DNA from: Bacteroidales bacterium
Lineage (GTDB): Bacteria > Bacteroidota > Bacteroidia > Bacteroidales > UBA932
Length of the DNA stretch: 64,000 bases
NCBI GenBank assembly: GCA_017469745.1
Contig: JAFUFS010000063.1
Location: 1 to 64,000 of the forward strand
Reading direction: 5' to 3'
A model generated the notes under the pieces. It saw only the letters and a list, made by a program, of their open reading frames with translations, had not been told where the DNA came from and did no database searches. The translations under genes were made by a program, and so were the position numbers. Below are positions 34,128 to 42,031 of this stretch, piece after piece (the stretch's first letter is position 1; each line of letters opens with the position of its first letter).

Positions 34128-35486
34128 TTATTTCTTTATTCCAAAACTCCTGGTGCCCTTCTTTTCGAGCCTGAACTCGACGTAGAGGGACATCTCAGAC
34201 TTAACTTTCTTTCCTCTCAGTTTTCCCGGCTTCCACTGCGGTGATCCGCTGACTATCCTCACGGCTTCTTCGTCGAGGAGAGGATCAGCCCCTTTCAGGA
34301 CCTTTACGTCCCTGACCTTGCCGGTCTCGTCTATTATGAAATCCACCAGGACCCTGCCCTGGATTCCGTCCCTGATGGCTTCCTGGGGATACTTCATGTA
34401 GGTGTAGACCCATTTCTGGAGGAAGACCCTGGGATCCGTACTCCCGAGGAAACTCGGCTTGACATCACAGTCGTAATAAGGGACCACCCCGGAGGATCCG
34501 TCGGTGCGCTGAAGGACATCCGAGGGATTGAAGATGGGCTTTGGACCGTTGATCAGGGCTACAGAATAATTGTAGATGTACTCGAGTTCCTTCTCCATGG
34601 TGTCGTAGTCTATGATAGACTGGGTGTCCCGCTCCGTGTCATGGGTGGGATACATCCCGGTGGTGAAGAAAATCGAAGGGATCCTCTTGTCATAGAAAGC
34701 CACATGGTCCGAAGGATAGGGCTCCTTGGTGACCACTTCAGGCTTGATCGGCTGGAGAACCGAGGAGACTGACTCGACAAGGGCATTCATGTCAGCATTG
34801 GAAGCCGTGTAGGCATAGAACCCGTCATAGCCGGTCCCGAGCATGTCGAGGTTGATCATAGCATCGATGTTGGACACGTCGGAGAAGGACCGGTTGAGGA
34901 AGTACCAGGAACCTGCGAAAGACTCCCTGGAAGCCCCGAAGCCCACCAGGAGAACCGATCTGCGAAGCAGGTAACGGTTGGTCTGGAGCATTCTTGCGAG
35001 TTCCAGGAGCATGGCCGTTCCTGAAGCGTTGCCGTTGGCACCGTAGTAGATCCTGTCCACGGTCTTGCCGTCAACTGTCATCGTGCCGGCGCCCAGGTTG
35101 TCCATCCTTGCTCCGATAACGATATACCTGTCCCTCAACGATTTATCTCCTCCATGAATGAAGGCGCAGACATTCCTTGAAGTAAGGGTGTCCCCATCAG
35201 GCTGACGGATTCCGAAAGGATCTCCGCCATTACCGGAAATGATGTCCAGTCCATATTCCTTAAGCGTCTCGGTGATGTACTCGGCAGTCATCTTCTCGCC
35301 TTCGGATCCGGCCTTCCGGCCTTCCATCACAGCAGCTGAAACAGTGGAGACATGCTTCTTCAAGGAAGTGACGGTCTCACTGTCGCCGAGTTCCGAATAA
35401 CCGGAACGGAACTGGGCCCTGAGAGGGCAAAGACCCATGAGTATGGCGAAGAACGCCATCGCAGTTGCTGTCCTGATGTTTTTCAT
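34128..35486 (-). CDS. Degenerate M28 peptidase fused to a TonB C-terminal domain
   Basis: A signal peptide ([16 protein letters not shown]) leads into an M28 aminopeptidase-like domain (residues about 40-310) and a TonB C-terminal domain (about 365-452: [44 protein letters not shown] as landmark). The M28 zinc ligands are mostly missing: the usual HxDH reads R127-M-D-N, ADDN reads A-N151-G-N, and the catalytic EE reads S186-R187. Only the later Asp (NLDM, about 214) and His (YPTHDTERD) remain. The peptidase is therefore probably inactive (inference). It might act as a binding module at the outer membrane. It overlaps the SPOR lipoprotein gene by 4 nt and is followed by leuS. Confidence 0.82.
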   Translation of the reverse strand: MKNIRTATAMAFFAILMGLCPLRAQFRSGYSELGDSETVTSLKKHVSTVSAAVMEGRKAGSEGEKMTAEYITETLKEYGLDIISGNGGDPFGIRQPDGDTLTSRNVCAFIHGGDKSLRDRYIVIGARMDNLGAGTMTVDGKTVDRIYYGANGNASGTAMLLELARMLQTNRYLLRRSVLLVGFGASRESFAGSWYFLNRSFSDVSNIDAMINLDMLGTGYDGFYAYTASNADMNALVESVSSVLQPIKPEVVTKEPYPSDHVAFYDKRIPSIFFTTGMYPTHDTERDTQSIIDYDTMEKELEYIYNYSVALINGPKPIFNPSDVLQRTDGSSGVVPYYDCDVKPSFLGSTDPRVFLQKWVYTYMKYPQEAIRDGIQGRVLVDFIIDETGKVRDVKVLKGADPLLDEEAVRIVSGSPQWKPGKLRGKKVKSEMSLYVEFRLEKKGTRSFGIKK

Positions 35487-35965
35487 CTCTTGTTCCTGTC
35501 TATTATCCAGACGCCCTCAGGGCAAAAATCCTGCCTTTTTACCTCACGGAGTGAAACCTTGGCTTCCTCCTCGTCATCGGTCCCGCAGATGCCTACAGCA
35601 GTGTAACCGCCTTTGAAGCCCAGGAACTCTGTCTTGTATCCCTTTGAAGAGAGGCGCTCGGCGTACTTCGAAGCGTTTTCTACGCTGGAGAAGGAGGCCA
35701 TCACGATGTAGAACCTCTTCTTGCCCTCCTTGACGACACTCTGAACCGGCTCGGCAGGAGTCTCCTCCTTGGCCTGCACTTCGGCAGGGACCGTGTCCCG
35801 AACCTCAGGAGCCTGTTCCATTGCAGTCTTGAGCCTGATCACTTCCCTCTTGGCCTCGATCTCAGAGGATGTCGGCCTCCCGGCAAGGGAACGGAAGAAA
35901 TCACAGCCGGTCAGAGCAACAGAGACCGCCAGCAGGATCAGTATGGCAGAAAAAACCTTTTTCAT
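35483..35965 (-). CDS. SPOR-domain lipoprotein
   Basis: A 160-residue lipoprotein: signal and lipobox MKKVFSAILILLAVSVALTGC, a charged linker (residues 30-80, rich in E, A and P) and a C-terminal SPOR domain (RFYIVMASFSSVENASKYAERLSSKGYKTEFLGFKGGYTAVGICG, landmark). SPOR domains bind denuded peptidoglycan at division sites. The start at 35965 is preferred to 35974, which lies inside the promoter box; the box ends only 6 nt from this ATG, so the message is probably leaderless. It is first in a run with the M28-TonB gene, leuS and the yitT pair. Confidence 0.82.
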   Translation of the reverse strand: MKKVFSAILILLAVSVALTGCDFFRSLAGRPTSSEIEAKREVIRLKTAMEQAPEVRDTVPAEVQAKEETPAEPVQSVVKEGKKRFYIVMASFSSVENASKYAERLSSKGYKTEFLGFKGGYTAVGICGTDDEEEAKVSLREVKRQDFCPEGVWIIDRNKR

Positions 35966-35971
35966 AACCTG

Positions 35972-35979
35972 CAAATTTA
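35972..35979 (-). promoter_or_regulatory. -7 box for the SPOR lipoprotein gene, 6 nt from the start
   Basis: CAAATTTA on the plus strand (TAAATTTG on the minus strand), ending 6 nt before ATG 35965. Confidence 0.55.
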
Positions 35980-36028
35980 ATGAAATGTCTTCCCATCACC
36001 AAAATATCTTTATTTCAAGGGAAATGAG

Positions 36029-36036
36029 TATATTTG
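36029..36036 (+). promoter_or_regulatory. -7 box for the carboxyltransferase gene
   Basis: TATATTTG, 31 nt before ATG 36068; divergent from the SPOR gene promoter. Confidence 0.6.
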
Positions 36037-36067
36037 TAGGAATTGTACGAACGATAACAAAACTGAT

Positions 36068-37849
36068 ATGGCAAGAGAAATAAAGTTCTCCCTCGTTTAC
36101 AGGGATATGTGGCAGAGTTCGGGAAAATACGTCCCGAGAGTGGACCAGCTGTGTGAAGTTGCACCCGCCATCGTCGACATGGGGTGTTTCGACCGTGTCG
36201 AGACCAACGGAGGCGCCTTCGAACAGGTCAACCTCCTTTTCGGAGAGAACCCTAACGTGGCTGTCCGCAAATGGACCGCTCCCTTCCACAAGGCCGGCAT
36301 CCAGACCCACATGCTGGAGAGAGGACTCAACGCCCTTAGGATGAATCCGGTTCCGAAGGACGTCCGCGACCTGATGTTCAAGGTTAAGAAAAAGCAGGGC
36401 ACCGACATCGCCCGTTCCTTCTGCGGCCTCAACGACCACCGCAATCTCCGCGGTTCTGTCGAAGGCGCCAAGAAAGGCGGCATGATCTCCCAGGTAGCCC
36501 TTTCCATCACCAACTCCCCTGTCCACACCGTCCAGTACTACATGGGAATTGTCGACAAGGTCGTTGAATATGGTTGCGATGAAATCTGCCTGAAGGACAT
36601 GGCCGGAATCGGAAGGCCCACCTTCCTGGGCGAACTCGTCCGTGACATCAAGAAGAAATTTCCTCACATCGTGGTCCAGTACCATGGCCACACCGGTCCC
36701 GGTTTCTCTCCTGCATCGATGCTGGAAGTCGCAAGGGCAGGAGCGGACTACCTCGACGTGGCGGTCGAACCGCTGTCCTGGGGCAAGGTCCATCCGGACG
36801 TGATCACCATCCGTGAGATGATGAAGGCTGACGGCTTCCTTGTGAAGGATCTCAACATGGACGCTTACATGGAGGTCCGCCGCCTCACCCAGAAGTTCAT
36901 AGACGATTTCCTCGGCTACTGGATCAATCCCACCAACTCCCAGATGAGTTCCCTGCTCGTAGGTTGCGGACTTCCCGGAGGCATGATGGGATCCATGATG
37001 GCCGACCTCAAGGGATTCCAGGGCGCCATCAATGCCGCCCAGAGGTTCCACGGCCGTCCCGAAATGAGCCTTGACACCCTGATGGTCAAGCTCTTCCAGG
37101 AGGTTGAATATGTCTGGCCGCGCCTCGGCTACCCGCCCCTCGTGACCCCGTTCAGCCAGTACGTGAAGAACACCGCCCTGATGAACCTCTTCAACATGCT
37201 GAACGACAAGCCTCGCTGGACTACCATCGACAAGGACACCTGGGGAATGATCCTGGGCAACATGGGACAGCTCCCCGGCCCTCTCGCACCCGAGATCGTC
37301 GAACTGGCCAAGTCAAAGGGACTCGAGTTCTCGACCGGCAATCCTCAGGACAACTATCCCGACGAACTCCCGAAGTTCCGCGCTATGATGGACGAGGAAG
37401 GCTGGGACTACGGCGAGGACGACGAGGAGCTCTTCGAGCTGGCCATGCATGAGCGCCAGTACCGCGACTACAAGAGCGGCATCGCCAAGGAGCGCTTCAA
37501 CAAGGAACTCGAGGACTTCAAGAAGAAGGCCGGCGCCCCCATCATCGTGACCCGTCCGGTCGTCGAGATGCCCGCTTTCGATGTGGATGAATATGCCAAG
37601 CGCTATCCGAATGCAGTCCCTGTCCAGGCCCCGGTAAAGGGTCAGCTTCTGTGGCAGGTGGACGTGGACGACGACTCCAAGGCCCCCGTGGCCGGCACTG
37701 AAGTCAAGGCCGGCAAGGGAATGGGATTCGTCCAGACCTACTACGGAATGGAAGAGATCCTTCCTGCAAGGGACGGCCGTGTAGTCGCTATTCTTGGCAA
37801 GCAGGGTGACAAAGTCGTAAAGGGTCAGATAGTTGCTTTCGTAGAATAA
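36068..37849 (+). CDS. Carboxyltransferase (oxaloacetate decarboxylase alpha / pyruvate carboxylase B-like) lacking biotin lysine
   Basis: DRE-TIM-type carboxyltransferase that interconverts pyruvate and oxaloacetate via carboxybiotin. The 593 residues hold the metal and active-site motifs SLVYRDMWQSSG, CLKDMAGIG (carboxylated lysine) and QYHGHTGPG (HxH metal site), so the barrel looks active. The C-terminal 75 residues have a biotinyl fold (VQAPVKGQLL ... GRVVAILGKQGDKVVKGQIVAFVE), but where the acceptor motif should read A-M-K-M-E the chain has Y-Y-G-M-E (about 558-562), so the lysine is missing. A separate biotin carrier would be needed. It stands alone, without the sodium-pump subunits beta and gamma. 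Family call strong, specificity uncertain. Confidence 0.85.
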   Translation: MAREIKFSLVYRDMWQSSGKYVPRVDQLCEVAPAIVDMGCFDRVETNGGAFEQVNLLFGENPNVAVRKWTAPFHKAGIQTHMLERGLNALRMNPVPKDVRDLMFKVKKKQGTDIARSFCGLNDHRNLRGSVEGAKKGGMISQVALSITNSPVHTVQYYMGIVDKVVEYGCDEICLKDMAGIGRPTFLGELVRDIKKKFPHIVVQYHGHTGPGFSPASMLEVARAGADYLDVAVEPLSWGKVHPDVITIREMMKADGFLVKDLNMDAYMEVRRLTQKFIDDFLGYWINPTNSQMSSLLVGCGLPGGMMGSMMADLKGFQGAINAAQRFHGRPEMSLDTLMVKLFQEVEYVWPRLGYPPLVTPFSQYVKNTALMNLFNMLNDKPRWTTIDKDTWGMILGNMGQLPGPLAPEIVELAKSKGLEFSTGNPQDNYPDELPKFRAMMDEEGWDYGEDDEELFELAMHERQYRDYKSGIAKERFNKELEDFKKKAGAPIIVTRPVVEMPAFDVDEYAKRYPNAVPVQAPVKGQLLWQVDVDDDSKAPVAGTEVKAGKGMGFVQTYYGMEEILPARDGRVVAILGKQGDKVVKGQIVAFVE

Positions 37850-37880
37850 TTTAGGGAAATCTACTTTTATTTGTTTTTTT

Positions 37881-37915
37881 TCTCCCTTTTTGCCATATTT
37901 ATGGCAGGAAGGGAG
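37881..37915 (+). terminator. Hairpin after the carboxyltransferase gene
   Basis: TCTCCCTT pairs with AAGGGAGA and TGCCAT with ATGGCA across ATTT, with TTTCTTTAT following; a T-rich stretch also precedes it. It ends 32 nt before the Ig-like gene and could act in both directions. The 98-nt gap contains no gene and no clear -7 box. Confidence 0.65.
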
Positions 37916-37947
37916 ATTTCTTTATCATCCACATAACAGTCCGTACC

Positions 37948-40269
37948 ATGAAAAAAGTATTTGCCAGATTCTGTGCTGCGCTATCTGCCATCGCAGCCTT
38001 CAGTTTGCTTATGGCAAGCTGCGGCCATGAGGAGCCGGATCCCACTCCCCCTACCCCGCAGACAGTTGCCGTGACCGGTGTAACCCTGAGCAGTTCTTCA
38101 ATGACCCTTAAAGTGGGTGAGACTGGGACACTCAGCTACACTATCTCCCCTTCCAATGCCACCAATACCAATGTCATCTGGAAGTCTAACGATGGTTCTA
38201 TCGCTACTATCGATGTCAGCGGCAAGGTTACCGGCGTCAAAGCCGGTACGACCACGATCCAGGTGATAACCACGGACGGTGCCAAGACAGCATCCTGCAC
38301 TGTCACCGTTACTGCGAGCAATGTGGCTGTGACCGGAGTATCTTTGGACGATGCTTCCAAGACTCTTACTGTAGAGAAGGGCAAGACCGTCACCTTGAAG
38401 CCGACCGTGGAGCCGGCAGATGCATCTGACAAGACAGTTACATTCAAGTCTTCCGACGATAAAGTCGTTACCGTGTCTGCCGAAGGTGTCGTGACCGGAA
38501 TTGCGGAAGGAACGGCCACCATCACCGTCACCACGAAGGACGGCAACAAGACTGTAACGAGCGAAGTCACTGTGGTCCCTGCCAAGATTGCTGTCACAGG
38601 GATCATGATCAATGATGACAGCAAGGAAATCACCCTCGAGGAAGGAGAAACAGCCGTACTGGGCGTCACTATCACGCCGGAAGATGCTACCGACCAGAGC
38701 ATCGAATGGACTTCGTCGGACGAGAAAGTGGCTTCCGTTGATGCAACCGGAAAGGTCAAGGCCTTGAAGACAGGCGAAACCACAATCACGGCAAAGACCA
38801 AAGACGGAGGCAAGACTGCAACCGCGAAGATAATCGTCAAGGACGGAGTGTCGGTAACCGGTGTCACCCTCAACAACACCCAGATGGAGATTCCTGCCGG
38901 CGAGACTTACACCTTTGAACCTGAGTTCTTCCCCAAGAATGCCACCAACAGGAATGTAAGTTGGACAAGCAGCAATGAGAAGGTCGCCACTATCGCTTCT
39001 GACGGTACCATGACTGCTCTGGCGATGGGCAATACGACAATCACCGTGACCACAGAAGACGGAGCAAAGAAGGCTATCTGCTATGTAATAGTCACTGCGG
39101 CCCTGACCGCCGTCAGCGGAGTCGAACTCTCAATGAGCACCTTGAACCTTCTGGTCGGGGATAAATTCGAACTGGAAGCCAATGTGAAACCTTCCACTGC
39201 AGAAAACAAGAACGTCTCCTGGAAGAGCAGCAATTCTAGCGTGGCATCAGTCTCCGAATATGGTGTCGTAACCGCACTCAAGTCCGGTTCAACGACTATC
39301 ACAGTCACAACTGAAGAAGGAAAGTTCACTTCAAGCTGTACCGTGAAGGTGGATAATCCTGGTGATTACACCGTCTACTGGGGTGGAGGTGAAGCACCTT
39401 CCCAGATGACCTACACCCTGGGTTCAGCCACTCGCGACTACATCATCTTCAAACTCTACGACAAGGTCAACAAACAGTTGGTGACCGGAGAGTCCGCCTA
39501 CAAAGACGACTTCAAGATCACCTCATCCAAGGCCTCTGTTGCTCAGAGCATATCCTACAACAGCACTGAAAGGGTCGTAAAGGCTTACTACCAGGGTACG
39601 ACGGTTCTTACCTTCTCCTATAAGGGCAAGACTATCAGGACCCTCCAGCTCACGGTAAGGCCAAAACCTGAGTACACCATCATGGTCGGGGACCGCAATC
39701 TTTATGAAGGTGCGACCGCTCTATTCGAGGTAGGAGAGAGTATGATTTACCAGCCTTATGACAGGAACAATGACCAAACTATCTATCAACCGTCAGGCTT
39801 CTCGATCAAGTCATCTGATCCAAGCGTCGTCAAAGCAGAAATAGCTTACCTGGGCGCATCCAGTTCTCCTACAGGAATATTCAATGCCTGGAAGCTTACT
39901 GCCCTCAAAGCCGGAAGCGCCACCATCACGATGACTTTTGGCACATTCACCCGCACTCTCAAGGTTATCGTCGGCGAGTTTGAAGCTCGCTACAGTGGAA
40001 GCCTCATTCCTTCCACCCTAACCTATCAACTAGGCTCCGCCACTCAGGATTATGTGAAATTCAGGGTGTACAACAAATCTACAAACTCTTATGTAAACGC
40101 CGCGTATTGGACTGTAAAATCCAGTAATACTTCTGTAGGCGAACCATACTCCTATACTGAGTTTGATTTCAATGTACATGCAAAGAAGGTCGGAAAAGCC
40201 ACCATTACTATAAGTTCCTGTTATGGCAGTGCTGTCTTTGGGACAACGACTCTCAACGTAGTCAATTAG
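37948..40269 (+). CDS. Ig-like (BIG2) repeat surface lipoprotein
   Basis: A 773-residue lipoprotein: signal and lipobox ending SLLMASCG, a proline/threonine linker, then five BIG2 Ig-like repeats of about 82 residues (each starting like VAVTGVTL and ending like GTTTIQVITTDGAKTASCTVTV, landmarks), to about residue 470. Three further beta domains follow; the first and third share YTLGSATRDYIIF / YQLGSATQDYVKF, an internal duplication. It has no catalytic motif and is probably anchored on the outer membrane, for adhesion or binding. The 3' quarter looks more A/T-rich than the repeats. Its terminator lies within the convergent neighbour. Family call firm, role unknown. Confidence 0.85.
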   Translation: MKKVFARFCAALSAIAAFSLLMASCGHEEPDPTPPTPQTVAVTGVTLSSSSMTLKVGETGTLSYTISPSNATNTNVIWKSNDGSIATIDVSGKVTGVKAGTTTIQVITTDGAKTASCTVTVTASNVAVTGVSLDDASKTLTVEKGKTVTLKPTVEPADASDKTVTFKSSDDKVVTVSAEGVVTGIAEGTATITVTTKDGNKTVTSEVTVVPAKIAVTGIMINDDSKEITLEEGETAVLGVTITPEDATDQSIEWTSSDEKVASVDATGKVKALKTGETTITAKTKDGGKTATAKIIVKDGVSVTGVTLNNTQMEIPAGETYTFEPEFFPKNATNRNVSWTSSNEKVATIASDGTMTALAMGNTTITVTTEDGAKKAICYVIVTAALTAVSGVELSMSTLNLLVGDKFELEANVKPSTAENKNVSWKSSNSSVASVSEYGVVTALKSGSTTITVTTEEGKFTSSCTVKVDNPGDYTVYWGGGEAPSQMTYTLGSATRDYIIFKLYDKVNKQLVTGESAYKDDFKITSSKASVAQSISYNSTERVVKAYYQGTTVLTFSYKGKTIRTLQLTVRPKPEYTIMVGDRNLYEGATALFEVGESMIYQPYDRNNDQTIYQPSGFSIKSSDPSVVKAEIAYLGASSSPTGIFNAWKLTALKAGSATITMTFGTFTRTLKVIVGEFEARYSGSLIPSTLTYQLGSATQDYVKFRVYNKSTNSYVNAAYWTVKSSNTSVGEPYSYTEFDFNVHAKKVGKATITISSCYGSAVFGTTTLNVVN

Positions 40270-40274
40270 TCCTG

Positions 40275-40859
40275 TCAGGAATTCATACCCAACTCTTCGA
40301 AAAGCCGGCGGTAAACGTCGGCTTTTCTTTGTAAGGGCAGAGGGTAGGCACGGGATGAGGAAGGCATGCGCCAGAGCTGCATGTCGCGGCCTTCGAAATG
40401 GAATGATGAGTATTCCCCCACGGCCGGAGGCATGGTCCCGAAGGCGGCGCACAGGGTCTCCGTGGCCTTTTCCCCCGTGGTGACAACGGCCCGGCAAGCA
40501 GGAATCCTTCGGAGAAGGGCTCCAACATCGGTCGGTTCGACGACTTCCAGAAACTTGTCGGATGCATTGTCCTTCAGGCGGCGCACGGCGGTCGCTGTGT
40601 CGAACATAGCGAACCCATATTCATTGCAGAAAGAGATGATCTCGGGCAGCTTGAACTTCTTCGCTCCTGCATCCACGAAACGGTCCTTGTCGGCAAAGAA
40701 GATGAGTCCCATGATCCTCCAGAAATCGTTGATGAAGTTGGGGTAATAGAACTCCATGCTCCAGCGCTTGGGCTGCGGAGGGAAACTTCCGAGGAAGAGG
40801 ACTTTGGCATTCTCCGGAAGGAAGGGTTCGAAAGGATGGCGCTCGACTTCTGATGCCAT
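40275..40859 (-). CDS. Uracil-DNA-glycosylase-family protein
   Basis: A 194-residue protein of the UDG/MUG superfamily, which removes uracil or mismatched bases from DNA. The opening VLFLGSFPPQPKRWSMEFYYPN (GSFPP motif, then FYYPNFINDFWRIMG) and the later AVVTTGEKATETLCAAFG and PSSSRAYP (the usual loop is PSSS-type) match this subfamily. The exact substrate is not predictable. It is in a minus-strand run behind DUF5009. Its 3' end contains the hairpin 40300-40326 that would terminate the convergent Ig-like gene. Confidence 0.78.
   Translation of the reverse strand: MASEVERHPFEPFLPENAKVLFLGSFPPQPKRWSMEFYYPNFINDFWRIMGLIFFADKDRFVDAGAKKFKLPEIISFCNEYGFAMFDTATAVRRLKDNASDKFLEVVEPTDVGALLRRIPACRAVVTTGEKATETLCAAFGTMPPAVGEYSSFHFEGRDMQLWRMPSSSRAYPLPLQRKADVYRRLFEELGMNS
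40300..40326 (+). terminator. Terminator of the Ig-like gene within the glycosylase 3' coding region
   Basis: AAAAGCCGGCG-GTAAA-CGTCGGCTTTT is an 11-bp stem (one G-T type mismatch) followed by CTTTG, 31 nt after the stop at 40269. It also encodes the LFEELG-side C terminus of the opposite gene. Confidence 0.65.
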
Positions 40860-40861
40860 AG

Positions 40862-42031
40862 CTATGCCTTAAGGAATATGCCCTTTTTGTACATGAACCT
40901 CAGGATCAGGAAGAGGATCAGTACGTTGCCGCAAGTGATCACGAGCTGGTAATAGTCTCCTGTAAGATGTTCAAAACCATGAAGGAACGACCCGCTCACC
41001 GATGAGAAATTGATGACTTCGCCGATGCAGTAGGCCGCAATCGAGTTCATTCCGAAGTACTTGAGCCATCCGAGTCCCTTGCTGAAACCCAACACGTCGA
41101 CCACGAGATATGTCACGGCAAGGGCGAGAGAGCAGATTCCTCCGGAATAGAGGGTCATCGAACTGCTCCAGATCTTCTTTATGATCGGGAAATAGGAGCT
41201 CATGGCAAGGCCGAGGACGATCATCATGACTCCGGCTCCGGCAAGTAAGAGAGCCCTGCGGGCAGGCCTCACGGACCTGTCCTTGAGGATACTACCGGCA
41301 TAGCAGCCCAGCATCACGGTCACTATAAAATTGAGGCTGCTCAGGATCCAGGTGTACTGGTAGCCCTCGTTCCAGGCCCAGCTCCCGTCAGGATTCCAGA
41401 TAACCCCGTCCCTGTGGCTTCCGAGCACAGCCTTGTCGACTACCATTGCAATGTTGCCCTGGGGATCCAGGTTCATGTGGCCGAAGAGGATGAAGACCAG
41501 CAGGTAGGCAAGGAAGCAAGAAGTTCCGAAGATCCAGCTCCCCTTCCTGCCAAGATGGACGTAGGCAAGTGCTGCGAAGACATAGCCTACCGCAATTGCC
41601 TGAAGGGTGTTGGCGAAAGGATGGAACTGCTTCCAGTCAAGGTTCAGCAGATTGCCCTGGACGATCCAACCCAGGAAGAAGAGAATGGCGAATCGCTTCA
41701 AGAGCTTAAGGTAGAATTCTTTCCCGGGCCGGATGTCTTCCCTGTACTTGGCCATGGAGAAAGGAATCGTCGCACCGGACATGAACATGAACAGAGGCAT
41801 GATGATGTCCCAGAGGACGAAGCCTTCCCAAGAGACATGGGAGAGCTGGTGCCTTACCCCGTCCCATGCCGGAGACGTGTTGGCACGAAGAAATGCGTGG
41901 AGAACCGGTCCTGCCGCAAGGAGCAGGAAAAGGTCCAATCCACGCAATATGTCAAGTGAGGCAAGCCTCTTGCTGGTTTCCACGTCAGGAGATTTACTGA
42001 GCGCCGGCTTCTTCGGCCTCGACCTCGGCAA
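40862..42031 (-). CDS. DUF5009 / acyltransferase-like membrane protein
   Basis: Inner-membrane protein with about ten helices and the opening RLASLDILRGLDLFLLL, then WEGFVLWDIIMPLFMFMSG, of the DUF5009 family related to heparan-alpha-glucosaminide N-acetyltransferase. In Bacteroidota such genes often lie in glycan-use clusters; here the next genes are an antiporter and a glycosylase, so the acceptor is unknown. The ATG at 42031 overlaps the antiporter gene by 38 nt; a GTG at 41983, ten nt after that gene's stop, would give a start just before the conserved ETSKRLASLDILRG and is a good alternative. Confidence 0.8.
   Translation of the reverse strand: MPRSRPKKPALSKSPDVETSKRLASLDILRGLDLFLLLAAGPVLHAFLRANTSPAWDGVRHQLSHVSWEGFVLWDIIMPLFMFMSGATIPFSMAKYREDIRPGKEFYLKLLKRFAILFFLGWIVQGNLLNLDWKQFHPFANTLQAIAVGYVFAALAYVHLGRKGSWIFGTSCFLAYLLVFILFGHMNLDPQGNIAMVVDKAVLGSHRDGVIWNPDGSWAWNEGYQYTWILSSLNFIVTVMLGCYAGSILKDRSVRPARRALLLAGAGVMMIVLGLAMSSYFPIIKKIWSSSMTLYSGGICSLALAVTYLVVDVLGFSKGLGWLKYFGMNSIAAYCIGEVINFSSVSGSFLHGFEHLTGDYYQLVITCGNVLILFLILRFMYKKGIFLKA

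Noticed and set aside
35996..37051. Long antisense frame opposite the carboxyltransferase
   Set aside because: Same cause: high-GC third positions; no promoter or recognisable protein.
38070..39350. Regular repeats suggesting a CRISPR-like array
   Set aside because: The periodicity (about 250 nt) is at protein level: BIG2 domains. DNA copies are too different and there are no spacers.
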